This document shows, one piece after another, positions 1 through 10,067 of a stretch of 64,000 bases of DNA. The notes below the pieces were generated by a model. That model searched no databases. It was not told where the DNA came from and saw only the letters and a program-made list of their open reading frames with translations. The stretch is from positions 1-64,000 of the forward strand of contig CAJKDU010000001.1 of the NCBI GenBank assembly GCA_905198745.1, read 5' to 3'. This stretch comes from an uncultured Prevotella sp. (lineage in GTDB: Bacteria > Bacteroidota > Bacteroidia > Bacteroidales > Bacteroidaceae). A program made the translations under genes and the position numbers. Within the stretch, counting starts at the first letter, position 1. Each line of letters begins with the position of its first letter.

Positions 1-67
1 ACAAGCCCATTGGCAGAATTAAGTATGCACTAAATTAATTCCGCCAACAGGTTTTAGAAACAAAGTT

Positions 68-3000
68 ATGCATATTGACAAACTACACCCACGCGTATGG
101 CGTTGGGCATTGGCAGGATGCTTGGTGTGCGCTTGCAGTGTGGCACAAGCCACTGTGGTCAACGACACCATTCAAGCCACGGCCAACAAGAATGTGATTC
201 AGGGTAAAGTAATCGACGGGACCGACAACCAACCCATGGTGGGCGTGACCGTGATGGTGGAAGGCACCACCAATGGCGTGACGACCGACGTCGACGGCCA
301 TTTCACACTTGCCGTTCAAGGCAAGTGTAATATTGTGTTCTCCTTTATCGGATACAAGAAAGCCGTGATGAAATATGACGGCAAGAACCTCCATGCTTTC
401 CAGCGCGTGGTAATGAAGTCGGACGCTCTCGACATCAAGGACGTAGTGGTAACCGGCATCTACCGCCGTCGCAAGGATAGCTTCACCGGTTCTTCATCTT
501 CTTTCAAAGGCGAAGAACTCAAGAGTGTAGGCGCGCAAAACGTACTCCAGAGTCTGAAGACACTGGACCCTTCGTTCAAGATTATGGATAACAACCTCAC
601 CGGTTCCAACCCCAACAAGACACCCGACGTGGAAATACGCGGCAAGTCATCAGTGGCAGGCCTTAAGGAAGAATACGGCACAGACCCTAACCAGCCGCTT
701 TTCATCCTCGACGGCTTTGAGACCACCCTCGAAACGGTGATGAACCTCAATATGAACCGCGTGGCATCAGTGACCCTTCTCAAGGATGCCGCCTCAACAG
801 CCATCTATGGTTCAAAGGCTGCCAACGGTGTGGTAGTTATCGAGACCAAGGCTCCTACCAACGGGAAACTGCAAATTTCATACAAGGGCGACTTCAGCCT
901 CGACTTTGCAGACCTCTCCGACTATAATCTGATGAACGCCCGCGAGAAACTCCAGTTTGAGGAGTTGGCTGGCGTATATAAGGATACCACCAACGATCCC
1001 TTCAACCAAATCAAGCTCGACAACCTCAAGAACTCACGTCTGCACGACATTGAGCAGGGAGTTGACACGTATTGGCTGAGTGTGCCCTTACGTACAGGAT
1101 TCACACATAAGCACAACATTTATGCCGAAGGCGGAGAACAGAACATACGCTATGGCATCGGACTGAACTACGGCAACGTGAACGGCGTGATGAAAGGCAG
1201 CGACCGGCAGACCATAGGCGGCAACCTCGACCTCATCTACCGCACGGGCAAATTCCAGTTCAGCAACAAGCTCACCATTGATTATCTGGAGACCAACGAC
1301 CCTGCCGTGTCGTTTGAAGAATACGCCAATGCCAACCCCTATTACCGCAAATATGGCACTGATGGTAAGATTAACAAGTATCTATACTATCCGGAAGATG
1401 GTCTCAACGACAATCCCGTGAGCAATCCGCTGTGGAATGCCCACCTCAACAACTACGACCGCGGACAGAAATTCGGATTCACCAACAACTTCATTGCCGA
1501 GTGGTTTGCCACCACCGACCTGCGCTTACGCGCCAAGTTCGGCATCACAAAATATGACGACACGCAGGACACCCGGCTCTCTCCCGAGCACACACAGTTC
1601 GACGACCAGGAGGCTACCCAAAAGGGACTTTACACCCACTCGCTACTGAAATACCTCTACTATGAGGGCGACGTGAGTGCCACCTATGGTCGCCTCTTTG
1701 CCGGAAAGCATCAGGTCAACGCCGTAGTGGGTTTCAACTTCAGCAATACAAACAATAAAACCTACGGATACTCGGCCACAGGCTTCACCGACGACCAGTT
1801 CTCCGCTCCCTCATTCGCCAACAGCTATCCTGACGGAGGCAAATCGGAATACAGCGAAAGCGTAAAGCACGCCGCCAGTTTCTACCTCAACGGCGGATAT
1901 GCCTACGACAACCGCTACTTGCTCGACTTCAACCTGCGTAGCGATAGTGCCTCCATGTTTGGTACAGACAACCGCTTCCGCACCACATGGTCAGTAGGCT
2001 TGGGATGGAACATACACAAGGAGGAATGGATGCAGAAGAACGGCATCTTCCAAATGCTCAAGTTCCGCGCTTCTGTGGGTAACCCCGGTAATCAGAATTT
2101 CTCTGCCTATCAAGCATATACAACCTATATGTTCAATAGTCTGATGAGCAATGTATTCGGCACAGGTGTGGTCATCAATGCCTTGGGCAATAAAGACCTT
2201 GCTTGGCAGGAAACCATCAACTACAACTTTGGTGCCGACATCACCACACTCGGCAACCGTCTGAATCTCACCCTTGATTATTACATCAAGAACACAGACC
2301 CGTTGCTCGCCGTCATCACCACACCAGGATCTATGGGTGTGACGAGCGAAGCTCTCAATGCAGGCAAGCAGAAGACTCGAGGTTGGGAGGCCACGGTAAA
2401 ATTCTCACCTATTTATATGCCCGAACACCGCATCAACTGGAACATCTCACTCTCCGCCACCCACTCCAAGTCGGAGTATGCAAATATAGGCAATGCTTTC
2501 AGCGCGCTCAATGAAAGCGGCAAGAACTCGCTCCACAGCACCACTCGCTACTACGACGGAGGCTCTCCCACAGCCATTTGGGCTGTACGCTCGGCAGGCA
2601 TTGACCCTGCCACAGGCAAAGAACTCTTCATCAAGCGCGACGGTACTTACTCGTTTACTTACGACACAGCCGACGAGGTGGTATGCGGTGACACAGAGCC
2701 AGACGTAGAAGGACTGCTTGGCACCAACTTCTATTACAAGGGCTTCACTTTCAGTTGCTATTTCCGCTATCAAATGGGCGGACAGCAATTCAATAGTTCG
2801 CTGTTTGACAAGGTTGAGAATATCGGCACGGCAGACGTATACAACAACCAAGACCGACGTGCTCTCTATAACCGATGGAGCATCAACAACCGCAACGCAC
2901 AGTTCAAGGGAATCTCGATGGTACAAAAGACCGACAAGTCGTCACGCTTCGTGATGGACGACAACACCCTCACCCTCGAGAGTCTGAACATTGGCTACGA

Positions 3001-3157
3001 GTTTCCGCTCACCATCGCCAAGAAACTTGGCATGCAGGCTCTCTCGGTACAAGCCAATATGAACGACATATTCCGTTGGTCGACCGTCAAGGCTGAACGA
3101 GGCATTGATTATCCATTTGCCCGCACCGTGTCATTCTCCATAGGCGCAACATTCTAA
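68..3157 (+). CDS. SusC/RagA-type TonB-linked outer membrane transporter
   Basis: A 22-stranded beta-barrel porin of the SusC class, which imports a ligand captured by its SusD partner using energy from TonB/ExbBD. The 1029-residue protein has a signal peptide (about 1-28), a carboxypeptidase-regulatory-like domain (about 41-125, GKVIDGTDNQPMVGVTV), and a plug with the class signatures VVVTG, VEIRGKSS and LFILDG. The barrel ends in a terminal Phe (SIGATF). The length is normal for the family and there is no N-terminal STN signalling domain, so anti-sigma control is unlikely. It is first in an operon with SusD (7 bases downstream), DUF4843, PKD-like, TlpA-like and TIG-like genes. No carbohydrate-active enzyme is present, so the substrate cannot be named; peptide, metal or cofactor uptake are as plausible as glycan. 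The promoter lies left of the window or in the 67 leader bases, where no clear -7 box is seen. Confidence 0.95.
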   Translation: MHIDKLHPRVWRWALAGCLVCACSVAQATVVNDTIQATANKNVIQGKVIDGTDNQPMVGVTVMVEGTTNGVTTDVDGHFTLAVQGKCNIVFSFIGYKKAVMKYDGKNLHAFQRVVMKSDALDIKDVVVTGIYRRRKDSFTGSSSSFKGEELKSVGAQNVLQSLKTLDPSFKIMDNNLTGSNPNKTPDVEIRGKSSVAGLKEEYGTDPNQPLFILDGFETTLETVMNLNMNRVASVTLLKDAASTAIYGSKAANGVVVIETKAPTNGKLQISYKGDFSLDFADLSDYNLMNAREKLQFEELAGVYKDTTNDPFNQIKLDNLKNSRLHDIEQGVDTYWLSVPLRTGFTHKHNIYAEGGEQNIRYGIGLNYGNVNGVMKGSDRQTIGGNLDLIYRTGKFQFSNKLTIDYLETNDPAVSFEEYANANPYYRKYGTDGKINKYLYYPEDGLNDNPVSNPLWNAHLNNYDRGQKFGFTNNFIAEWFATTDLRLRAKFGITKYDDTQDTRLSPEHTQFDDQEATQKGLYTHSLLKYLYYEGDVSATYGRLFAGKHQVNAVVGFNFSNTNNKTYGYSATGFTDDQFSAPSFANSYPDGGKSEYSESVKHAASFYLNGGYAYDNRYLLDFNLRSDSASMFGTDNRFRTTWSVGLGWNIHKEEWMQKNGIFQMLKFRASVGNPGNQNFSAYQAYTTYMFNSLMSNVFGTGVVINALGNKDLAWQETINYNFGADITTLGNRLNLTLDYYIKNTDPLLAVITTPGSMGVTSEALNAGKQKTRGWEATVKFSPIYMPEHRINWNISLSATHSKSEYANIGNAFSALNESGKNSLHSTTRYYDGGSPTAIWAVRSAGIDPATGKELFIKRDGTYSFTYDTADEVVCGDTEPDVEGLLGTNFYYKGFTFSCYFRYQMGGQQFNSSLFDKVENIGTADVYNNQDRRALYNRWSINNRNAQFKGISMVQKTDKSSRFVMDDNTLTLESLNIGYEFPLTIAKKLGMQALSVQANMNDIFRWSTVKAERGIDYPFARTVSFSIGATF

Positions 3158-3164
3158 CCCCAAA

Positions 3165-4625
3165 ATGAAGACAATGAAAAAGAAATTATTTATCATCGCT
3201 ATAGCATGTTGCACGCTCCTCTCCTCGTGCGACAACTGGTTGGAAGTGAAGCCTTACGACCAGATCTCGGAAGGAGAACTGCAACAGTCTGAAGAAGGCT
3301 ATCAGAAGATGCTCAACGGCATCTACATCGACCTCAACACTGATGCACTCTACGGAAAGACACTTTCCGTGGAGATGATTGAGGTAATGGGAGGTGCCTA
3401 TGCCATAGGCACCGACAACAGCGTGTGGGGCAACTACAAAGACCTTGCTAGCTACGAGTACGGCACAGAATATTGGCGCGACCGACTGGACCAGACATGG
3501 AACAAGGCCTATGCCCTCATCCTCAACTGCAACACGCTGCTCGGCAGCATTGACAACCATCAGAATATCTTCACCGGCAGCAACTACTATATCATCAAAG
3601 GCGAAGCTCTGGCTCTTCGTGCCCTGCTCCACTTCGACATGCTCCGGCTATTCGGTCCCGTCTATTCCAAGGATAGCGACAAGAAAGCCATTCCTTACTA
3701 TGACAAGCAGACCAACACACCCGAGGATATACTCACAGCAAAACAAGTGGCTGAGCATGTGGTGGCAGACCTTGAAGAAGCACGTACGCTGCTCGCCAAC
3801 GACCCCGTGCGCACTGAAGGCACACGCATGAATTCCAGCACAGACGGCAGCAGCAACTTTCTGCGCTACCGGGCTTTGCGCCTCAACTACTATGCCGTTG
3901 AAGCCCTTCTGGCACGCGTCAACCTGTACATCGGCAACAAGACGGATGCCTACAAGTATGCCATAGACGTGATACGTTCCTCCGACAATGGCGTATTCCC
4001 CTTCGTAGACAAGAGCCTTGTGACGGGTTCGCCTGCCGACCCCGACCGAATCTTCTCGTCGGAAGTTATCTTTGCACTTACCAACACGAGCCGTGGCAAA
4101 CTCTTCACCAGCTTTTTCGACCCTTCACGCCTGCCCAACTACGTGTTCCGCATGGACAACGATCTTATGGACAAGCGCATCTATGGCGGAGCAGCCGCTA
4201 CCGGTGGCTATCAGGACGACTACCGTTACCGCATGAACTGGGTGGCAACGGGCAGCAACCGCTACCTCTACAAGTATCGCGACATGACAGCCTCGGGCAG
4301 TATACAGAACACCATGATGCCCATGCTTCGCTTGGGTGAAATGTATCTCATTGCCGCTGAAGCCCAAAGCAACGACCTCAAAGCCGGTGTAAGTTTTGTC
4401 AACACTCTGCGCCGCAATCGAGGAGTGGCTTCACTGCAGACGCTCACCACAGACTTGCTTGAGAACGAATACATCCGAGAACTCTATGGCGAGGGACAGC
4501 TTTTCTACCTTTATAAACGTCTCAACACCGACGTAATCACGTCAGCCTCGACAAGCAAGAATCCCAAGGCGAGCGACAAGATATTCGTGGTGCCGATGCC
4601 AGACTCGGAAACCGAAAACAGATAA
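3165..4625 (+). CDS. SusD/RagB-type substrate-binding outer membrane lipoprotein
   Basis: Surface lipoprotein that forms the lid over the SusC pore and binds the ligand. The signal peptide ends in the lipobox LLSSC with Cys22 as the lipidation site, followed by DNWLEVKPYDQ, the usual SusD N-terminus. The all-helical TPR-like body contains a typical ALALRALLHFDMLRLFGP segment (family: ..RA..YF.L...FG). The C-terminal part has MLRLGEMYLIAAEA, the RagB/SusD signature. At 486 residues it is at the short end of the family but has a complete C-terminus. It starts 7 bases after the SusC stop. Family assignment is firm; the ligand is unknown. Confidence 0.94.
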   Translation: MKTMKKKLFIIAIACCTLLSSCDNWLEVKPYDQISEGELQQSEEGYQKMLNGIYIDLNTDALYGKTLSVEMIEVMGGAYAIGTDNSVWGNYKDLASYEYGTEYWRDRLDQTWNKAYALILNCNTLLGSIDNHQNIFTGSNYYIIKGEALALRALLHFDMLRLFGPVYSKDSDKKAIPYYDKQTNTPEDILTAKQVAEHVVADLEEARTLLANDPVRTEGTRMNSSTDGSSNFLRYRALRLNYYAVEALLARVNLYIGNKTDAYKYAIDVIRSSDNGVFPFVDKSLVTGSPADPDRIFSSEVIFALTNTSRGKLFTSFFDPSRLPNYVFRMDNDLMDKRIYGGAAATGGYQDDYRYRMNWVATGSNRYLYKYRDMTASGSIQNTMMPMLRLGEMYLIAAEAQSNDLKAGVSFVNTLRRNRGVASLQTLTTDLLENEYIRELYGEGQLFYLYKRLNTDVITSASTSKNPKASDKIFVVPMPDSETENR

Positions 4626-4653
4626 GCCCTACCGCACATAAATAATAAAGACA

Positions 4654-5418
4654 ATGAAAACAGCTATCATCAGAAACATCGTCATCGGCACGCTCTCTGC
4701 ACTCGCCTTCACGGCTTGCAGCGAGCAGACGCCCGACGAGTTCCAAAACATAAACGGTGTGTATTTCAACAACAGAAGCAACACCAACATTCTGCAAGAC
4801 ACTACCTCCGTCACCTTTGTGTACGAAAAGGGAAATGAGATGCAGGTGCCTGTGGTCATCCAGTTGTTAGGCCGCCCTGCTGACCACGACCGCAACGTAT
4901 CCATCAATGTCACATCAGCAGACGCCACACAAGGAACAGACTACACGCTACCCGAGGCAGCCACACTCCCTGCTGGAGCCACAGCACTCAACTACATGGT
5001 CACCCTCAAGCGCACCACAGCCTTGAAATCTGTGAAGAAACATCTCACACTTACCCTGCAGTCCAACGCCGAATTTACGTTGCCCGTAGATCATGAGGTG
5101 ACTTCGTCCGGCGACACCGTGACCACCATTAGCTACGGAATCATCTTCACCGACCAATTCACCACCAAGCCCAAAGCATGGGAGGAAGACTTATTGGGAA
5201 CCTTCACCCAACAGAAGTTTGAACTCATCTGCCGGGTGCTCAACGTTGACCCTGCCGACTTCAACGACGACACAAAGATGACCCTTGCCATGCAGTCGTT
5301 CGTTTGTGCGGAAATGACCAACTACGTGACTGAACAGAAGTCCAAACGCGACAACGGAGAAAGTTACGATAAGGATGCGTTTGACGCCCATGGCAATGCA
5401 CTATCGTTTGTGGAATAA
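4654..5418 (+). CDS. DUF4843 family lipoprotein
   Basis: A 254-residue lipoprotein with lipobox LAFTAC (Cys22). The start of the mature part (GVYFNNRSNTN, then SVTFVYEKGNEMQVPVVIQLLG) matches what I recall of DUF4843. This family is found almost only in SusCD operons of this gene order and is predicted to have a beta-sandwich fold. It probably sits on the outer membrane as an accessory ligand-binding component; no catalytic motif is visible. It lies between SusD (28 bases upstream) and the PKD-like lipoprotein (27 bases downstream). Biochemical function is unknown. Confidence 0.8.
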   Translation: MKTAIIRNIVIGTLSALAFTACSEQTPDEFQNINGVYFNNRSNTNILQDTTSVTFVYEKGNEMQVPVVIQLLGRPADHDRNVSINVTSADATQGTDYTLPEAATLPAGATALNYMVTLKRTTALKSVKKHLTLTLQSNAEFTLPVDHEVTSSGDTVTTISYGIIFTDQFTTKPKAWEEDLLGTFTQQKFELICRVLNVDPADFNDDTKMTLAMQSFVCAEMTNYVTEQKSKRDNGESYDKDAFDAHGNALSFVE

Positions 5419-5445
5419 TGAAAAACAAAACAGAATACAATAACT

Positions 5446-7002
5446 ATGAGAAAATATATATGTGGAGTGCTCACTACCCTGGCAGCTGTGCTTTGTGCCG
5501 GTTGTGCCCAGGACGAGGGCAACTATGACTATCATGAACTCAACGACCCCGTTATCACGGGTGTGGCAGACAGCATGTCGGTGCTCATCCACGACCAACT
5601 CACCCTCGACCCGTCAATGGGCGACAATATCACAGACACTACGGCCTACGACTATGAATGGAAGGCTATCAATCGCAGTGGAGACAATGAGGTGACCGTG
5701 CTCGGACACTACAAGAAGCTCTCACAAGAGGTAAGCCTCAACGCTGGCGAATACATGCTCTACTTCACCGCCACGGAACGAAGCACAGGACTCTTTTGGC
5801 GCAAGAACTATGCCCTCACTGTGAGCGACCCTTCATCGGAAGGATGGATGGTGCTCTGCGATGCTGACGGCAAGACACGCCTTGACATCATATCAAAAGT
5901 GACTGGCAAAACATATCGTGACGTGCTCTCCGACAACGGCATGCCCGAACTTAACGGACCCTTCGCCATACAGTATGAGCCCAACAGTGGATACACGGAT
6001 TCACCTTTCTACCTCTTTACCGAGGATGGCGCTACCCGCTTGTCGAAGAACAACTTTGCCTGGCAACGTGACTATCTCTTCAAGTATGAAGTGGCACAGT
6101 CTCCTGACGTGGCGCCACGCAGCATGGTGTGCGAACAGAACGGCATTAGCCGCGTGTTCGTGAGCGACGGCAAGGTGCATTATGCACAAAACATGGGCAT
6201 ACAGGGACTCTTCGGTTCTGCTGCCAATAAAGACTTCGACGTGGCACCGGCTGTTGGCGTGAACATCGGTGCACAGAGCTATGTGTCCATATACCTGCTC
6301 TACGACACTACCAACAAGCGCTTCATGGCCTATTGTCCACTCATTCAGAGTGCCGGTTTCAATGCTTCCACCTTGCAGACCATGCCGGACATGGAGCAAA
6401 TATGCATAGGAAGCAAGGGGAGCGACATGGTGACCGGTTCCGCCTTCACCGACTATCCAGAGGGCATGGACTTTGTCTATATGGAGAACACTAACTACGA
6501 CCCGGGCAACGCCAAAATGGGCATCACCTATACTGTGTTGCGCAACGGCTCCAAGTATTATCTCTACGGCATACAGTTGGGCGACCTCATCACTTACAGC
6601 GACTGCACATTCGGCATAGGCAAAGCCTACTATGGCGACCTTAGCCAGTGCACAGACATCAACCGTGCACAGTGCTTCGCCTTCAGCTCGCTGCGCAACT
6701 ACATGTACTACGCCGTAGACGGAAACATCTATCGCGTGGACCTTTCGGAAAAGCCCCTTCGGGCAGAGCGTCAGATTTCACTCCTCGGCGAAACCATCAC
6801 GTGCATGAAGTTCAACATCTACCGCAGCACGTCAACAACAGCCAACTACGACCTTGTGGTAGGAAGCGAGAAACAGGGCAGCGGCATACTCCGCATCTAC
6901 AACGGCATGACCAAGGAAGGCGACTTCAGTGGTGTGGCGCCTACCCTCTACACAGGCTTCGCCCAAATAGTGGATGCTACCTATCGCGAACGTACAAACT
7001 AA
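5446..7002 (+). CDS. PKD-like family lipoprotein
   Basis: A 518-residue lipoprotein (lipobox LCAGC, Cys20). The N-terminal YDYHELNDPVITGV stretch and the following Ig/PKD-like module (about 30-125) are typical of the PKD-like family that follows DUF4843 in Bacteroidetes SusCD operons. The remaining roughly 390 residues alternate beta strands with short repeated themes (for example GWMVLCDADGKTRLD and RVFVSDGKVHYAQN). This suggests a beta-propeller-like surface-exposed ligand-binding domain. No protease or glycosidase motif is seen. It is the probable recognition protein of the operon; the ligand is unknown. Confidence 0.78.
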   Translation: MRKYICGVLTTLAAVLCAGCAQDEGNYDYHELNDPVITGVADSMSVLIHDQLTLDPSMGDNITDTTAYDYEWKAINRSGDNEVTVLGHYKKLSQEVSLNAGEYMLYFTATERSTGLFWRKNYALTVSDPSSEGWMVLCDADGKTRLDIISKVTGKTYRDVLSDNGMPELNGPFAIQYEPNSGYTDSPFYLFTEDGATRLSKNNFAWQRDYLFKYEVAQSPDVAPRSMVCEQNGISRVFVSDGKVHYAQNMGIQGLFGSAANKDFDVAPAVGVNIGAQSYVSIYLLYDTTNKRFMAYCPLIQSAGFNASTLQTMPDMEQICIGSKGSDMVTGSAFTDYPEGMDFVYMENTNYDPGNAKMGITYTVLRNGSKYYLYGIQLGDLITYSDCTFGIGKAYYGDLSQCTDINRAQCFAFSSLRNYMYYAVDGNIYRVDLSEKPLRAERQISLLGETITCMKFNIYRSTSTTANYDLVVGSEKQGSGILRIYNGMTKEGDFSGVAPTLYTGFAQIVDATYRERTN

Positions 7003-7020
7003 AAAAGGACAAGACAGACA

Positions 7021-8373
7021 ATGAAAAGAACTATCATACCCCTCCTCCTGTTGCTTTTATTCACAGCCTGTATACAGGCAGAGGAGAACATCAAAGTGAA
7101 CTTCAACGTGCAGAATCCTGTGGCTGCCAATGTGGCCATTGTGTACCACATGAGCGTGAACGAATATCCCCTCTCTGCCGACGGCAAAGCCACGGCTGAA
7201 ATTGAGGGACTGGATGCCGTATACGCCAAGGTGTACTACGGTGAGAAATTCCGCACCGTGTATCTGCAGAAAGGCGACGTGGTTAACATAACCTTTGACG
7301 CCAACGACTTCGAGAACAGTTTTACCGTGAAAGGAGGTAACGAGAAGGCGAACACCTACCTGGGACGCATGCAGCTCATGGGGCTGCCCGACGAGACATA
7401 CAAGCAATCGTTCAATGATTTCAAGACAAGCGTGGAAAAGAAGACTGCGTCCATGATACGCCTGCTCAAGGTGCGCAAGTTCAACAAGGACGACAAGTTC
7501 GAGAAGATGGAGGAAGGGCGAATCACCTACTTCTATGCCAATGCCCTGCTCATGTATCCCGTGAGCCACATGTATATGACCGGTGACACCACGAATGTTA
7601 CAGACCAGTTCTATTACGACACCGTCAAGAAATATGTACGCGAGGACGACGACCTGGCTGACCTCGACGAATACCGCAACTTCATGATTGAGACCTCACA
7701 CATATTCGACTCTGCCAACCACGGCATTCGCCAAATGTATCCCAAGACGCTGGCCGAAATGAGCTACATAGGCGACAATTTCAAGAGTGAGAAGGTGCGC
7801 GAGTCGCTCATCCACTTCCTTGCCTTCACCTACGTAGAGGGTAACGGCACGGACAACATCACGGACCTGGAAAACCTCTACTATGCCTATGTCACCTCGT
7901 CCGTGCTCAACAAGCAATTCAAGGAAGCCTGCGCCAAGTGGGACAAGGCTGCCGTGGGAAAACCTTCACCCGACTTTCTGGGCACAGACATCAGCGGCAA
8001 GCAGTATCGTGTGCGTGACTTCCGCGGCAAATATGTATACATTGACATGTGGGCAACCTGGTGTGGACCCTGCCAGAAGGAACTGCCCTATTTGAAGAAA
8101 CTCGCCGAGAAATACCACGGTAAGAACATCACCTTCCTCGGTCTTTCTATAGATAAGGACAAAGCCAAGTGGGAACAACGCGTGAAGAGCGGCTCCCTTT
8201 GCGGCACACAGCTACACATCGGCACTGGCACACAGTTTCAAAAGGACTATAAGATAGGAGGTATCCCCCACTTCATCCTGCTCGACCCCAACGGTCGCAT
8301 CGTCAATGCCACCATGACACGCCCGTCGAGCGAGGACACAGAAAAGATATTGAACAGTCTGAAAGAGCTGTAA
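7021..8373 (+). CDS. TlpA/ResA-like thioredoxin-fold lipoprotein with N-terminal DUF4369-like domain
   Basis: Periplasmic thiol-disulfide protein of 450 residues. The signal peptide has a possible lipobox LFTAC (Cys17); cleavage after CIQA is an alternative. Residues about 25-110 resemble the beta-rich DUF4369 domain that often precedes TlpA modules, followed by a helical middle. The C-terminal 130 residues are a thioredoxin fold with the active site W347-C348-G349-P350-C351 in MWATWCGPCQKELPYL. The cis-proline loop lies near GGIPHFILLDPNGR. It starts 18 bases after the PKD-like gene. A redox partner in a SusCD operon suggests that the cargo or a surface component carries disulfides or a thiol-bound ligand; that is inference. 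Confidence 0.88.
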   Translation: MKRTIIPLLLLLLFTACIQAEENIKVNFNVQNPVAANVAIVYHMSVNEYPLSADGKATAEIEGLDAVYAKVYYGEKFRTVYLQKGDVVNITFDANDFENSFTVKGGNEKANTYLGRMQLMGLPDETYKQSFNDFKTSVEKKTASMIRLLKVRKFNKDDKFEKMEEGRITYFYANALLMYPVSHMYMTGDTTNVTDQFYYDTVKKYVREDDDLADLDEYRNFMIETSHIFDSANHGIRQMYPKTLAEMSYIGDNFKSEKVRESLIHFLAFTYVEGNGTDNITDLENLYYAYVTSSVLNKQFKEACAKWDKAAVGKPSPDFLGTDISGKQYRVRDFRGKYVYIDMWATWCGPCQKELPYLKKLAEKYHGKNITFLGLSIDKDKAKWEQRVKSGSLCGTQLHIGTGTQFQKDYKIGGIPHFILLDPNGRIVNATMTRPSSEDTEKILNSLKEL

Positions 8374-8430
8374 AATATACAGAGAGAGTTAATAACAATT
8401 TATTTTTCATCAACAAAAAACAAGTAATCT

Positions 8431-9780
8431 ATGAAGAAGTTGATTTCAATGATGCTGTTACTTTGTGCCATGGTCACATTCACAGCATGCTCGTCCGACG
8501 ACGACGGCAATTCTAATTCGCCCATCAGCAACATCGTGGTTCCGACCACCGCTGCCATAGGCACAGAGCAGACAATCCAGGGCTCAGGTTTTGCCTCAGG
8601 CATGACCCTGCAGCTTTGCCAGTACGACAACTATTATGACGTGAATGCCAAGATGACGGCTAACGGCGCCACGTTCACCATTCCCTACACCGTGCGTGCC
8701 GGCGAGACAAGCGTCATCCTCAAACAAGGAGACCAGCAGTGGACCATCGGCACCATAACGCTGACAGATCCTGCCAATCCCATCATCTCACCCAAGATGC
8801 CTGAAGTGCTCTGCATGGGCCAAACCTACATTCTGGAAGGTTCTGGCTTCGAAGAAGGTGACCATGTGGATTTCACTCCCGTAGACGACCCAACTTTGGG
8901 TATCTCTGCAGGTCTTGGCACCATTACTTCCGACGGATTGCAGTTTGAAGTACCTAAGGGTGATATGACAGAAGGACAATATGAAGCATATATCTGTCGT
9001 GGTGAAAACAAATGGCTTCTCGGAACAGTTACCATTGTCAAGGCTCGCCGCATCAAGTCAATCGTATATGAAAATCCTATGGTTGCCATGCTCGGTGTAG
9101 AGAAATTAACGCTGAACTTCGAGTACGACGGTATGGATGGAAAATTGAAAGCCATAACTTCCGACGCCGGAACCAATTGGAATTTCACTTACAACGCGAC
9201 AGGTGAAAACACATACGAGATTGTCACACAAAGCCCTATTTGCGATGCTATGATGACATTCACTATGGAGAATGGCAAGATTAAGACCTCTACTCCATGC
9301 GCTCCTTACGACGATACGGAAAAAACCAACACATGGACTTACAACGGCAACAAGCTTGTTTCGGTGCTGAACTCAAACAGCAAACTGTTCCAGGGCATGC
9401 AACTCACAAGCAACACCTATAATGCCGACGGCAATCTGGAGTCATTCGACCTGGGTGGCGAGATGGGCTTTGCTTTCAGCAAAATCAGCGCAGTTCCTTA
9501 TTCAATAGATCCCTGCTACTTTGTCAACTTGTTTAGTTACATGCTTCAAGGCGAAGACGTGCTTATCGGCATGCTGCTCAACCAGACTGTAATGGGCTCA
9601 AAGATGTTCCCATCCACCGCCAAGGCATACACCATGAACGAAAAAGGTGAAGACGTGTGGGTAGACGTGAACATGAACACCACTTTCACAAATAACGTTC
9701 TGACCATTGACATGACCCAAACTGCAGCGGATGCAGGCATGTATCCAACCAAGATAACCGTGACATACGAAGACAAATAA
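8431..9780 (+). CDS. TIG/IPT-like repeat lipoprotein, function unknown
   Basis: A 449-residue lipoprotein (lipobox FTAC, Cys20, followed by SSDDDGN, a typical surface-export acidic stretch). Two consecutive Ig-like modules follow, each opened by an IPT/TIG-like line: TIQGSGFASGMTLQL at about 50 and YILEGSGFEEGDHVDF at about 130. The C-terminal half is beta-rich (LNFEYDGMDGKLKAITSD, NTWTYNGNKLVSV), recalling DUF4595-type proteins with YD-like strands. It is the last gene of the SusCD operon, 57 bases after the TlpA-like gene and followed by a strong terminator. It is probably a surface binding protein; the substrate is unknown. Confidence 0.7.
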   Translation: MKKLISMMLLLCAMVTFTACSSDDDGNSNSPISNIVVPTTAAIGTEQTIQGSGFASGMTLQLCQYDNYYDVNAKMTANGATFTIPYTVRAGETSVILKQGDQQWTIGTITLTDPANPIISPKMPEVLCMGQTYILEGSGFEEGDHVDFTPVDDPTLGISAGLGTITSDGLQFEVPKGDMTEGQYEAYICRGENKWLLGTVTIVKARRIKSIVYENPMVAMLGVEKLTLNFEYDGMDGKLKAITSDAGTNWNFTYNATGENTYEIVTQSPICDAMMTFTMENGKIKTSTPCAPYDDTEKTNTWTYNGNKLVSVLNSNSKLFQGMQLTSNTYNADGNLESFDLGGEMGFAFSKISAVPYSIDPCYFVNLFSYMLQGEDVLIGMLLNQTVMGSKMFPSTAKAYTMNEKGEDVWVDVNMNTTFTNNVLTIDMTQTAADAGMYPTKITVTYEDK

Positions 9781-9807
9781 ACTTAGCTGAACCTTTTTAA
9801 GCACATT

Positions 9808-9847
9808 CATCCGGAAAGACTTTCATGTAAGGAAGTCTTTCCGGATG
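9808..9847 (+). terminator. Rho-independent terminator of the SusCD operon
   Basis: A perfect 15-base-pair stem (9808-9822 with 9833-9847, CATCCGGAAAGACTT) with a 10-base loop, followed by TTTCTTTTAT. It lies 27 bases after the last stop codon of the operon. Confidence 0.93.
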
Positions 9848-9900
9848 TTTCTTTTATCGACATTGTAACAGCTATGTGCTCTCACCTCAAGAGCCATAAA

Positions 9901-10032
9901 GGAAAGGTAACTCGTCTTTAACGGCATGGTAGCATTTCGTTAATGGCACACTAACGCATCGCTAAAGATATGGTGACGCATCGCTGAAGCCAGACTAACA
10001 CAACACCAACGGCACACGAACAGACTTTAAGC
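9901..10032. repeat. 22-base tandem repeat array A (six units)
   Basis: Six consecutive 22-base units start at 9901, 9923, 9945, 9967, 9989 and 10011. The clearest unit (9945-9966) is GGCACACTAACGCATCGC plus TAAA. Units are diverged but in exact register, and most show TAA-containing cores about 11 bases apart. The array lies in the 3'-3' gap between the SusCD operon and the kinase operon. It is not coding in any convincing frame. Confidence 0.8.
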
Positions 10033-10067
10033 CTCGGAGAAGACGATATGAAACGGGGACTTTCATC

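Noticed and set aside
10033..10067. Possible terminator for the response regulator operon
   Set aside because: No stem with a following T-run could be drawn with confidence.
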